Of a stretch of 64,000 nucleotides of DNA, positions 54,916 through 62,461 are shown in pieces. How positions within the stretch are numbered: position 1 is the stretch's first letter; every line of letters begins with the position of its first letter. The DNA is from Deminuibacter sp966424055 (GTDB lineage Bacteria; Bacteroidota; Bacteroidia; Chitinophagales; Chitinophagaceae): the NCBI GenBank assembly GCA_966424055.1, contig CBJLMB010000001.1, forward strand, positions 423,880-487,879. Direction: 5' to 3'. A program made the position numbers and the translations under genes. The notes under the pieces were generated by a model, which searched no databases, was not told the DNA's origin, and saw only the letters and a program-made list of their open reading frames with translations.

Positions 54916-55659
54916 TTATTTGCCTGAAATTAAGTTGTGCCAGTTTTTTTCCCAGAAATAGCTATAATTATCCGGATCGATATCTGTTTCCAAGCGTAGC
55001 AATTTAACAAAGAACATACTGTCTGCATTGCCGTTTTTACATTTGTATAGTGGGATTTTCCTTATTGAAAACTGGTTTGGATAATCCTGTGCAATTACAT
55101 CATATTTATAGAATGTATAGGGGGTATCTGCTACAAAAGTGTACAGTGAGGATGAAAACGCTGCTGTTTTTGTCCACCATTTGCAACAGAAAATTTTTTT
55201 ACTGCTATCCAGCAATCTGGTATCCGGGGCAATCTCCACGGCCTTGCTGTTAAATTCATTAGCCGAAGGGTTATACAGGTAAGCTTCATTTAAAAACCTG
55301 TATTTTATCTGAAAATCTGTATAACCATCTGAATTAACATCTGAATGCCAGTCGCAGTTATTGTTATTGGCATCTTCTATTGTTAGCACCGGTGTCCGTT
55401 TGCCATTTATCTGGCGAACAACAAACAGGCTATCTGTTGCAGTACTATCGTGAGCCGTAAAAGTGTATACCTCGTATTTATTGCCGTTTGCAGTAAAACT
55501 GTCTTTCAATACGCTTAGAGCAAGGGGGTAAGATTTTAGTTTGTTGGATCCGGAATCTATACCGGCTGTTGAATCTGCTGCATGAAGCTGCTTTTGTTTT
55601 TTCTGAAACCCCGAACAGCTGAGAAAAAATGCCAGTAGAAACAGCGTGTATTGTTTCAT
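54916..55659 (-). CDS. Small lipoprotein, function unknown, partner of the GH75-like gene
   Basis: The 247-residue protein has a lipoprotein leader (LFLLAFFLSCSGF, lipid-bearing Cys15). The mature part has FVVRQINGKRTPVLTIED and a segment DVNSDGYTDFQIKYRF that resembles an FG-GAP/EF-hand-like calcium loop. I recognise no family. It starts 10 nt after the GH75-like gene, so the two are one unit. Its lipid anchor and position would fit an immunity or accessory protein for that enzyme; this is inference. Confidence 0.75.
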   Translation of the reverse strand: MKQYTLFLLAFFLSCSGFQKKQKQLHAADSTAGIDSGSNKLKSYPLALSVLKDSFTANGNKYEVYTFTAHDSTATDSLFVVRQINGKRTPVLTIEDANNNNCDWHSDVNSDGYTDFQIKYRFLNEAYLYNPSANEFNSKAVEIAPDTRLLDSSKKIFCCKWWTKTAAFSSSLYTFVADTPYTFYKYDVIAQDYPNQFSIRKIPLYKCKNGNADSMFFVKLLRLETDIDPDNYSYFWEKNWHNLISGK

Positions 55660-55669
55660 ATAACAGTTA

Positions 55670-56431
55670 TTAAAATGAATTGGGCGGGTAGAAAAAACAG
55701 CTATGCGGATATTTCAGTTGCCAGCTCAAGATCAGGCTATTGGTATACCTGAATCTGGGATCACTCCTGGCCCTGATTTCGTCTGCAAACCTTATTTCAA
55801 ATAGGGTTGGTGGAAATATTTTGCTTTTGTGTTCGATATAGTAGTTAAACATACACTTGACACCTCTTTCATCTAAACTAATATAGTGATAGTTGCCGAG
55901 GCCAGATTGAGGAAATAAAATAAAAGTGAAGTCTCCATAATAAGTCTGTCCCTTTGCATTGGTAATTCCAGAACCGAGTGCCTGTATTAGTTTTAAAGAA
56001 CCTTCTGTACAAGTGTTGGGCCCGGTATCTGCAAAAATTGCAAAGCAAAAACGCTGTGCACTCCTGTTTTCCACATAAGCAATATCACCAAGGCGCATAC
56101 CCATTGTGCCGATACTACGCAATACAAAATAGGGATATATTTCCGGATCAACATAAGAGGATATATCCGTGTCATTGTCGGGAGAAGGCTTTAATCGAAG
56201 GCTTGTTTTAGCGATCAGCATACCTTTATTGGGTCCAGATTCTTGCACACACGGTTTACCATCCCGGAATACGACTACTGTTTCACTGAAATGGCCTCTT
56301 ATTGAATTTTTACAGGCATTTTGAGCATAGTCAAGTGCCTTGTATTCATTGTGTTTATCAAATGCATAAGCTCTTGGTGAGCCATCTACATCCACGGCAA
56401 TATGATCAACGACCAAGCGGTGATAATGCAT
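55670..56431 (-). CDS. GH75-like (chitosanase fold) protein without signal peptide
   Basis: The 253-residue protein shows the pattern of glycoside hydrolase family 75: VDVDGSPRAYAFD with YKALDYAQNA, then CVQESGPNKGMLIAKTSLR, IYPYFVLRS, GDIAYVENRS and FAIFADTGPNTCTEGSLKLI, where Asp135 and Glu143 are the likely acidic residues. Known members are secreted fungal chitosanases, but similar domains occur in bacterial proteins. No leader is visible (MHYHRLVVDH), which is odd for a hydrolase unless it is exported by another route. The family call rests on motif memory and is moderate. It is transcribed against the ribosomal genes on both sides. Confidence 0.65.
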   Translation of the reverse strand: MHYHRLVVDHIAVDVDGSPRAYAFDKHNEYKALDYAQNACKNSIRGHFSETVVVFRDGKPCVQESGPNKGMLIAKTSLRLKPSPDNDTDISSYVDPEIYPYFVLRSIGTMGMRLGDIAYVENRSAQRFCFAIFADTGPNTCTEGSLKLIQALGSGITNAKGQTYYGDFTFILFPQSGLGNYHYISLDERGVKCMFNYYIEHKSKIFPPTLFEIRFADEIRARSDPRFRYTNSLILSWQLKYPHSCFFYPPNSF

Positions 56432-56641
56432 AGGTTTTAAATTAAAGTAATTGTAATCAGTTACTTATAAAAACTGTACCTGGGGTTTGCTTAGTCGGGA
56501 ATGGCTGAAATAAATTTACAATAAAGTTTAAACAATAAAATATGGAGAAAGCTTTTTTTGGTTTTGAATTTGAAAAGGAGAAAGGGTTTGCTTAAAAATG
56601 TGGATAAATCCCCTGTTTTTTCAAAATTATTCCGCAAAACC

Positions 56642-56672
56642 TTTGCACAATTAAATATATCGGTTACCTTTG
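56642..56672 (+). promoter_or_regulatory. Promoter of rpsJ and the S10 operon
   Basis: TTTG at 56642-56645 and TACCTTTG at 56665-56672 are 19 nt apart, an ideal pair. Transcription should start about 56679, about 25 nt before ATG 56704. Confidence 0.85.
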
Positions 56673-56703
56673 CGCTCCCAAAAGGAAATATTGGGTTTAG
56701 GTT

Positions 56704-57009
56704 ATGTCTCAAAGAATCAGAATAAAATTACAGTCGTACGACCACAACCTGGTAGATAAATCTGCCGAGAAGATCGTTAAAACCGTGCGTAGCACCGGTG
56801 CCGTTGTAACAGGCCCAATTCCCTTGCCCACGCACAAGCGTATTTTCACTGTACTGCGTTCACCGCACGTAAACAAGAAAAGCCGCGAGCAGTTCCAGCT
56901 GTGCACACACAAGCGTTTGCTGGATATTTATACTTCTTCTTCCAGAACTGTAGATGCGCTGAGCAAGCTCGATCTGCCTTCTGGTGTGGAAGTGGAGATC
57001 AAAGCCTGA
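56704..57009 (+). CDS. rpsJ: 30S ribosomal protein S10
   Basis: The 101-residue protein is complete and typical, with RIRIKLQSYDHNLVDKSAEK at the start and RRTVLRSPHVNKKSREQF-like sequence, here FTVLRSPHVNKKSREQF. S10 belongs to the 30S head and, as NusE, to antitermination complexes. It begins the S10 operon with its own promoter. An unusually long gap of 347 nt separates it from rplC. Confidence 0.98.
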   Translation: MSQRIRIKLQSYDHNLVDKSAEKIVKTVRSTGAVVTGPIPLPTHKRIFTVLRSPHVNKKSREQFQLCTHKRLLDIYTSSSRTVDALSKLDLPSGVEVEIKA

Positions 57010-57356
57010 TCTGTTCCGGTTTCGCAGAGGAACCGGTTCAAAATGAGTTCTTTAGTATACAATTGATCATCTCTCAATCTGGTTTCCACCGGGATCCCGG
57101 AGAAAAGAGCTCTGAATAGATAAAATACCTTCATTTCCTGACAAAACAGGAAATGGAAATGAAATATAAACAAGCCCTTCGAGGTTTGTTTACTACCGGT
57201 ACTTCCCCCGGCAGCCCGGCCAGAAAGTGGCAGGCAGCCGAACAAAGGAAAAGGTCGGTGGCGAACAAGGGATTGAACCCTGAATCCGCTCTGGATTGAG
57301 AGCGGCAAATGAAAGGGATGTCCTTCCAACCTTGCGGGGCAAAAACCGCAAAAAAG
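57010..57356. other. Hairpin-rich gap between rpsJ and rplC
   Basis: This gene-free stretch holds several inverted repeats: 57016-57036 (CCGGTTTC with GGAACCGG), the palindrome CCGGGATCCCGG at 57089-57100, a 9-bp stem CATTTCCTG/CAGGAAATG near 57132-57155, an 8-bp stem AACAAGCC/GGTTTGTT near 57168-57191, the cloverleaf-like element at 57253-57331, and TTGCGG/CCGCAA at 57332-57351 next to the rplC start. It may be a regulatory leader or attenuator of the operon; I can name no known class. Confidence 0.75.
57253..57331. ncRNA. Cloverleaf-like element, tRNA-like but not a canonical tRNA
   Basis: A 6-bp closing stem (GGTCGG 57253-57258 with CCAACC 57326-57331) encloses three hairpins: 57266-57282, 57286-57305 and 57313-57325. 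On the minus strand the first reads CAGGG TTCAATC CCTTG, a good T-arm, and its order and total length (79 nt) match a tRNA. Wobble pairs favour the minus strand in the closing stem and the T-arm, but the small third hairpin pairs better on the plus strand. The middle loop is 6 nt, not 7, and the acceptor is out of place, so it is at most a decayed tRNA or a tRNA mimic. Confidence 0.4.
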
Positions 57357-57974
57357 ATGAAAGGAATTATTGGAAAAAAAATTGGGATGACCAGCATCTT
57401 CAGTCCCGATGGCAAGCAAACAGCTTGCACCATCATTGAGGCTGGTCCCTGTGTTGTAACCCAGGTAAAATCCAAAGACACAGATGGTTACAGTGCATTA
57501 CAGTTAGCTTTCGGCGACAAGAAAGAAAAGCATGCTACAAAGGGCGCTATTAATCACTTCTCCAAAGCCCAGACTGCTCCTAAGCAATTCGTTAAAGAAT
57601 TCCGCGATTATTCTCTGGATAAAAATTTAGGCGAAACCGTTACTGTTGACATCTTCGCTGAAGGCGAAAAAGTTGACGTGGTAGGTACCTCAAAAGGTAA
57701 AGGTTTTCAGGGTGTTGTAAAACGCCACGGCTTTAGCGGTGTGGGTGAACAATCCCATGGCCAGCACGACCGTCAGCGCGCTCCCGGTTCTATCGGTGGT
57801 TCTTCTTATCCTTCCCGCGTATTCAAAGGGATGAGAATGGCCGGCCGTATGGGCAATGACAGGGTGAAAGTGAAAGGTTTGAAAGTAGTGAAAATCTTTG
57901 CTGAGAAGAATTACATCCTGATCAGTGGTTCTATCCCGGGACATAACGGTTCCATCGTTTTAATCCAGAAATAA
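57357..57974 (+). CDS. rplC: 50S ribosomal protein L3
   Basis: The start is ATG at 57357 (MKGIIGKKIGM), 48 nt inside a longer open frame. The 205-residue protein has the L3 segments GMTSIFSPDGKQ and SHGQHDRQRAPGSIGGSSYP near the peptidyl transferase centre. The hairpin at 57332-57351 ends 5 nt before the start codon and may affect its translation. Confidence 0.97.
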   Translation: MKGIIGKKIGMTSIFSPDGKQTACTIIEAGPCVVTQVKSKDTDGYSALQLAFGDKKEKHATKGAINHFSKAQTAPKQFVKEFRDYSLDKNLGETVTVDIFAEGEKVDVVGTSKGKGFQGVVKRHGFSGVGEQSHGQHDRQRAPGSIGGSSYPSRVFKGMRMAGRMGNDRVKVKGLKVVKIFAEKNYILISGSIPGHNGSIVLIQK

Positions 57975-57991
57975 ATTTTAATCTGAACGCG

Positions 57992-58630
57992 ATGCAAGTA
58001 GAAGTTTTAAATACAAAAGGACAGAAAACCGGTAGGTCAGTAGAGTTGCCGGACGATATATTCGGTATTGAGCCTAACGATCATGTGATCTACCTGGCCG
58101 TTAAACAATACCAGGCTGCCCAGCACCAGGGTACACATAAAGTGAAAACCCGTGCCGAGGTAAAAGGTGCCAGCCGCAAACTGCACCGCCAGAAAGGTAC
58201 CGGTGGTTCTCGTAAAGGTAATATCCGTAACCCCTTGTACAAAGGTGGTGGTACTATCTTCGGCCCTAAACCCCATGGTTATAGCTTTAAGCTGAACAAG
58301 AAAGTAAAAGACCTCGCCAAGATGTCTGCTCTTTCTTACAAAGCAAAAGAAAATGCCATCGTGGTGGTAGAAGACCTGAACTTTGAAGCTCCCAAAACCA
58401 AGCAGTTCGCTGAAGTATTGAAGAGCCTGAACATTGCCGGTAAAAAAGCACTGCTGGTATTACCGGAATACAATGATAACCTGTACCTGAGCCTGCGCAA
58501 TATTTACACTGTAGGCAGCACTTTGCTGGCTGATATCAATACCTATGATATTGTAAATGCAGATGTACTGGTACTGACTGAAAACGCTGCCAAAGTTTTC
58601 TCTGAAGAAAGCGTTGAAGCAGGAGCTTAG
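57992..58630 (+). CDS. rplD: 50S ribosomal protein L4
   Basis: The 212-residue protein has the L4 exit-tunnel loop with KGASRKLHRQKGTGGSRKG and the conserved GGGTIFGPKPHGYSFKLNKK region. L4 feeds back on the S10 operon in E. coli; whether it does so here is unknown, though the long leader upstream of rplC is a possible target. It follows rplC after 17 nt. Confidence 0.98.
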   Translation: MQVEVLNTKGQKTGRSVELPDDIFGIEPNDHVIYLAVKQYQAAQHQGTHKVKTRAEVKGASRKLHRQKGTGGSRKGNIRNPLYKGGGTIFGPKPHGYSFKLNKKVKDLAKMSALSYKAKENAIVVVEDLNFEAPKTKQFAEVLKSLNIAGKKALLVLPEYNDNLYLSLRNIYTVGSTLLADINTYDIVNADVLVLTENAAKVFSEESVEAGA

Positions 58631-58680
58631 TCAAAAAATGGTAAAAGCAAAATTTGAAAGGGGAGCAGCTGAACGGCGAA

Positions 58681-58718
58681 ACTGAATTTCAAATTTTCCA
58701 ATTTTCAAATTCTCAAAT
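58681..58718. repeat. Short-word repeat in the rplD-rplW gap
   Basis: Variants of TTTTCAAATTCTC occur back to back (TTTCAAATTTTCC, AATTTTCAAATTC, TCAAATTGAG). This resembles the word repeats at 14740 and 19174 in style but is short. The rest of the 97-nt gap shows nothing else. Confidence 0.6.
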
Positions 58719-58727
58719 TGAGATCAG

Positions 58728-59027
58728 ATGAAACTGACCGAAGTTTTAATAAAACCGATCCTGACAGAAAAAGCAAACAACCAGCAGGAAAAGCTGAGAA
58801 GATATGCTTTCAAAGTAAGCCGCAAAGCCAACAAGCTGGAAATTAAAAAAGCTGTTGAATCTTTCTACGGTGTATCTGTTGTGGATGTGAACACAGTAGT
58901 GGTTCCCGGCAAAAACAAAACCCGCTTTACCAAAGCCGGTTTTATCCAGGGTGTTAAGCCTGCTTATAAAAAGGCTTATATAACCGTAGCCGAAGGTGAA
59001 ACCATCGACCTGTACGCAAACATTTAA
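58728..59027 (+). CDS. rplW: 50S ribosomal protein L23
   Basis: The 99-residue protein begins MKLTEVLIKPILTEKAN, the usual L23 opening, and continues with YAFKVSRKANKLEIKKAVE. L23 lies at the exit tunnel and is a docking site for trigger factor and SRP. A 10-bp imperfect hairpin follows near 59030-59053 and a second (AGTCAA/TTGACT) near 59083-59101 in the gap to rplB. Confidence 0.97.
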   Translation: MKLTEVLIKPILTEKANNQQEKLRRYAFKVSRKANKLEIKKAVESFYGVSVVDVNTVVVPGKNKTRFTKAGFIQGVKPAYKKAYITVAEGETIDLYANI

Positions 59028-59115
59028 CCACTTTACCCGCAAGGGAAAAGTGAATTGAGTAAACAATTGTATGGCAGTCAAACGCCGCTAAGTATTGACT
59101 TTAAAGAACTAAAAA

Positions 59116-59955
59116 ATGGCATTAAAGAAGTACAAACCAATGACCGCAGGCACCCGCTGGAGAATCGGTAATGCCTATGCTGAAATTACCACCAACAAAC
59201 CCGAAAAGAGTTTGCTGGAGCCCATTCACAGCACCGGTGGTCGTAACGCACAGGGCCGTCGCTCTATGCGCTATATTGGTGGTGGTCATAAAAAACACTA
59301 CCGTATCATTGACTTCAAACGTACCAAAAGGGATATTGAAGCCAAAGTGGTATCTATCGAATACGATCCAAACCGTACGGCATTTATTGCACTGCTGCAG
59401 TATGCTGATGGTGAAAAAAGATACATCATTGCACCCCAGGGCCTGCAGGTTGGCACTACCGTAGTTGCCGGTGATGCAGTAGCACCTGAAATCGGTAATG
59501 CCCTTCAGATGAAGAACATGCCGCTGGGTACTATGATACACAATATTGAACTGCAGCCCGGCCAGGGTGGTAAACTGGCCAGAAGCGCCGGTTCTTCTGC
59601 ACAGTTAACCAACAAGGAAGAAAAGTATGCTGTACTGAAAATGCCTTCTGGTGAGCTGCGTAAAGTACTGATCAACTGTTATGCTACCGTTGGTGTAGTA
59701 AGCAACAGCGATCACAACCTGGAAACTGCCGGTAAAGCCGGTGTTAACCGCTGGAAAGGTATCCGTCCCCGCAACCGTGGTGTGGCCATGAACCCTGTAG
59801 ATCACCCAATGGGTGGTGGTGAAGGTAAGGCTTCAGGTGGTCATCCGAGAAGCAGAACCGGTAAATACGCCAAAGGTGAGATCACCCGTAAGAGAACAAA
59901 ATCCTCTAACAAACTGATCATCCAGCGCAGGAACGGTAAAAAATTAAGTAAATAA
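59116..59955 (+). CDS. rplB: 50S ribosomal protein L2
   Basis: The 279-residue protein has the L2 features GGRNAQGRRSMRYIGGGHKK, the SAQLTNKEEKYAVLKMPSGE region, and the histidine-containing AMNPVDHPMGGGEGKASGG loop at the peptidyl transferase centre. Length is normal. Confidence 0.98.
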   Translation: MALKKYKPMTAGTRWRIGNAYAEITTNKPEKSLLEPIHSTGGRNAQGRRSMRYIGGGHKKHYRIIDFKRTKRDIEAKVVSIEYDPNRTAFIALLQYADGEKRYIIAPQGLQVGTTVVAGDAVAPEIGNALQMKNMPLGTMIHNIELQPGQGGKLARSAGSSAQLTNKEEKYAVLKMPSGELRKVLINCYATVGVVSNSDHNLETAGKAGVNRWKGIRPRNRGVAMNPVDHPMGGGEGKASGGHPRSRTGKYAKGEITRKRTKSSNKLIIQRRNGKKLSK

Positions 59956-60014
59956 TTCCATTGTTAAAATGGTCCCGGCTAAACCGGGGCAAATAAACAA
60001 AGACAACAAATACT

Positions 60015-60284
60015 ATGGGTCGTTCAATTAAAAAAGGTCCTTATGTTGATGTGAAACTGGAGAAGAAAGTGACTGGGATCAACGAAGGCAAAAGCAAGAA
60101 AGCAGTTATTAAAACCTGGAGCCGCCGTTCCACGATCACTCCGGACTTTGTAGGGCACACATTTGCCGTACATAACGGAAACAAGTTCATCCCTGTTTAT
60201 GTAACAGAATTTATGGTTGGCCATAAATTAGGTGAATTTGCCCCTACCCGGAATTTCAGGGGACATGCAGGAACCAAAAAATAA
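60015..60284 (+). CDS. rpsS: 30S ribosomal protein S19
   Basis: The 89-residue protein has the S19 segments MGRSIKKGPYVDVKLEKK, VIKTWSRRSTITPDFVGHT and GHKLGEFAPTRNFRGH. It lies in the 30S head. It follows rplB after 59 nt, a gap with a 5-bp CCCGG/CCGGG hairpin. Confidence 0.98.
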   Translation: MGRSIKKGPYVDVKLEKKVTGINEGKSKKAVIKTWSRRSTITPDFVGHTFAVHNGNKFIPVYVTEFMVGHKLGEFAPTRNFRGHAGTKK

Positions 60285-60293
60285 TCATCGTTT

Positions 60294-60357
60294 AACGTTT
60301 CATGTTTAACGTTTAAAGTGATTCGAAACGTTAAACGTGCAACATGAAACTGAAACA
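60294..60357. repeat. Inverted word repeat in the rpsS-rplV gap
   Basis: GTTTAACGTTTCATGTTTAACGTTT, described as two copies of GTTTAACGTTT joined by CATG, is mirrored by AAACGTTAAAC and AACATGAAAC on the other side of a short spacer. The messenger could form a hairpin of about 18 bp with one internal loop. Confidence 0.75.
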
Positions 60358-60366
60358 CAATAACAA

Positions 60367-60711
60367 ATGGAAGCAGTAGCGAAACTTAAAAATTATCCAA
60401 CAGGACCGCGTAAAATGCGTTTGTTAGCCGATGTTATTCGCGGTATGCAGGTGGAAAAAGCACTGGCGATTCTGGAATACCATCCTCAGCACAATGCCAC
60501 CCCGCTGGCAAAATTGCTGAAGAGCGCCATCAGTAACTGGGAACAGAAAAACAATGGCCAGAGCGCAGCTGATGCCAACCTGGTGGTAAAAACTGTTTTT
60601 GTTGACGGTGGCCGTATCCTGAAACGTATGCGCCCTGCACCCCAGGGTCGTGGTTACCGGGTACGTAAACGCAGCAACCATGTAACAATCATTGTTGATT
60701 CAAATAATTAA
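60367..60711 (+). CDS. rplV: 50S ribosomal protein L22
   Basis: The 114-residue protein has KLKNYPTGPRKMRLLADVIR and the conserved tunnel-lining hairpin KRMRPAPQGRGYRVRKRSNH. The gene is of typical length. Confidence 0.97.
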   Translation: MEAVAKLKNYPTGPRKMRLLADVIRGMQVEKALAILEYHPQHNATPLAKLLKSAISNWEQKNNGQSAADANLVVKTVFVDGGRILKRMRPAPQGRGYRVRKRSNHVTIIVDSNN

Positions 60712-60732
60712 TAAAACCTATTAAACCATTAT

Positions 60733-61521
60733 ATGGGTCAGAAAGCAAATCCTATTGGTAACAGGTTAGGTATCATCCGCGGATGGGAAAGTAACTGGTA
60801 TGGCAGCAAAAAAGATTTTGCTACCAAATTGATCGAAGACAACAAGATCAGAACATACCTGAATGCCCGTATCAACAAGGGCGGTATTTCCAAAATTGTG
60901 ATCGAGCGCACATTGGGTAAGCTGATTGTGACGATCCATACATCCAAACCTGGTATCATCATTGGGAAAGGTGGTGGAGAGGTTGACCGTATCAAGGAAG
61001 AATTGAAGAAGTTAACCGGTAAAGAAGATGTACAGATCAACATCCTGGAAATCCGTCGCCCCGAACTGGATGCTACCATCGTAGGCGATACTATTGCCAG
61101 GCAGATTGAAAACCGTATCAACTTCAAACGCGCTATTAAAATGGCCATTGCTTCCTCACTGCGCATGGGTGCAGAAGGTATCAAGATCAAAGTAAGCGGC
61201 CGTTTGGGTGGTGCTGAAATTGCCCGTAGCGAAGAATTTAAACAGGGCCGTGTGCCTTTGCATACTTTCCGTATGGATATCGACTATGCCAACGTATTTG
61301 CACAAACAGTATACGGTAAAATCGGTATCAAAGTTTGGATCTGTAAAGGTGAGGTACTGGGCAAACGTGAACTGAACCCCAACTTTGTAGGCGGTAAAAA
61401 CGAACTGAGCGACAGAAGGGAAAGAAGGGACGATGACAGAAGAGGCGGTGGTGAAAGAAGGGATGACAGAAGAGGCGGTGACCGCAGAGGTGGTGGAGAA
61501 AGAAGGGACAGAAGAAACTAA
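60733..61521 (+). CDS. rpsC: 30S ribosomal protein S3 with Arg/Gly/Asp-rich tail
   Basis: The core (residues 1-225) is normal S3: MGQKANPIGNRLGIIRGWES, the KH domain with KPGIIIGKGGGEVDRI, and MDIDYANVFAQTVYGKIGIK-like sequence at the C-terminal half. The last 37 residues (about 226-262) are almost only R, D, G and E, with DRRGG repeats, an RGG-like tail absent from E. coli S3. The DNA of the tail is made of repeated AGAAGGG/GGCGGTG units. Confidence 0.97.
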   Translation: MGQKANPIGNRLGIIRGWESNWYGSKKDFATKLIEDNKIRTYLNARINKGGISKIVIERTLGKLIVTIHTSKPGIIIGKGGGEVDRIKEELKKLTGKEDVQINILEIRRPELDATIVGDTIARQIENRINFKRAIKMAIASSLRMGAEGIKIKVSGRLGGAEIARSEEFKQGRVPLHTFRMDIDYANVFAQTVYGKIGIKVWICKGEVLGKRELNPNFVGGKNELSDRRERRDDDRRGGGERRDDRRGGDRRGGGERRDRRN

Positions 61522-61602
61522 TTTCCCCTGCTACTCTTGCATCTGCCCGATGAAAGAGATGGTCAGGATGTTATAAACAAAAACTGTTACAAAAAAATAT
61601 AC

Positions 61603-61618
61603 CTCCCTTTAGGGAGGG
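61603..61618 (+). promoter_or_regulatory. Hairpin before rplP
   Basis: CCTCCC and GGGAGG form a 6-bp stem with a TTTA loop. It is followed by GCAGGAGGGTAAA and the rplP start at 61631, so it may compete with or expose the purine-rich stretch near the start. Confidence 0.55.
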
Positions 61619-61630
61619 CAGGAGGGTAAA

Positions 61631-62050
61631 ATGTTACAGCCAAAAAGATCGAAACATAGAAAAATGCAGAAGGGCCGCATCCGTGAAGTAGCCAAAAGAG
61701 GCACTTACATTGCGTTTGGCTCTTACGCCCTGAAGGCTTTGGAACCGATATGGTTAACCAACCGTCAGATCGAAGCTGCCCGTCAGGCAATGACCCGCGC
61801 CATGAAACGTGAGGGTAATGTTTGGATAAGGGTATTCCCCGATAAAATCATCACCCGCAAGCCGCTGGAAGTGAGGATGGGTAAAGGTAAAGGTAACCCC
61901 GAATTCTGGGCTGCCGTGGTTGAACCAGGACGTATCCTGTTCGAATGCGACGGGGTTACGCCGGAAGTTGCACAGGAAGCTATGTTATTAGCTGCCCAGA
62001 AACTTCCCATCAAAACCAAATTTATCGTAAGAAGGGATCTCCAGGCATAA
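61631..62050 (+). CDS. rplP: 50S ribosomal protein L16
   Basis: The 139-residue protein has MLQPKRSKHRKMQKGR and the conserved VWIRVFPDKIITRKPLEVRM-like and GKGKGNPEFWAAVV segments. L16 organises the A-site of the 50S. An 88-bp repeat begins 8 nt after the stop. Confidence 0.97.
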   Translation: MLQPKRSKHRKMQKGRIREVAKRGTYIAFGSYALKALEPIWLTNRQIEAARQAMTRAMKREGNVWIRVFPDKIITRKPLEVRMGKGKGNPEFWAAVVEPGRILFECDGVTPEVAQEAMLLAAQKLPIKTKFIVRRDLQA

Positions 62051-62057
62051 TTAAGCT

Positions 62058-62145
62058 TGAGCCTCGAGTGTTGTGCCGGAAGCCATACGAGAGGTGATTC
62101 ATAAAATTGCTCAGGGCAACCCGCTCGGAGCTCAATGCTAAAAAA
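62058..62145. repeat. 88-bp repeat, copy 1, upstream of rpmC
   Basis: This segment has a near-identical partner at 62367-62454, 309 bp away. It begins TGAGCCTCGAG and ends CTCGGAGCTCA, an imperfect inverted pair of 11 nt, and its middle carries GCCATACGAGAGGTGATT and AAAATTGCTCAGGGC. It fills almost all of the rplP-rpmC gap. There is no reading frame of its own. Confidence 0.9.
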
Positions 62146-62151
62146 AAAGCA

Positions 62152-62361
62152 ATGGCTAAAAATATCGAATTCAATTCAAGCCTGAAAGACCTGAACGAAA
62201 CAGATCTGAAGGCCCGCATCCAGGAAGACGAACTGCGGTTAAAGAAACTGGAATTTGCTCATGCAATTTCCCCGCTCGAAAACCCAATGAGCATTCGCAA
62301 CCTGAGAAAAGATATTGCCCGTTTGAAAACTGAATTAAGAAAAAAAGAACTGGCAAAATAA
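62152..62361 (+). CDS. rpmC: 50S ribosomal protein L29
   Basis: The start is ATG at 62152; the frame continues upstream through the repeat but that part is not coding. The 69-residue protein has KDLNETDLKARIQEDELRLK and NPMSIRNLRKDIARLKTEL, normal for L29. It is bracketed by the two copies of the 88-bp repeat. Confidence 0.95.
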   Translation: MAKNIEFNSSLKDLNETDLKARIQEDELRLKKLEFAHAISPLENPMSIRNLRKDIARLKTELRKKELAK

Positions 62362-62366
62362 AGCGA

Positions 62367-62454
62367 TGAGCCTCGAGTGTTGCACCAAAAGCCATACGAG
62401 AGGTGATTAATAAAATTGCTCAGGGCTGCCGGCTCGGAGCTCAAAGCTAAAAAT
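62367..62454. repeat. 88-bp repeat, copy 2, upstream of rpsQ
   Basis: It is a close copy of the segment at 62058-62145, with the changes limited to a few short patches (for example CACCAA for TGCCGG). It fills the gap between rpmC and rpsQ, so rpmC and the element have the order repeat-gene-repeat. Confidence 0.9.
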
Positions 62455-62461
62455 AACAACA

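Noticed and set aside
57253..57331. Annotation as a functional tRNA gene
   Set aside because: The middle loop has 6 nt, the acceptor strand does not follow the T-arm directly and one arm pairs better on the other strand, so no anticodon can be given.
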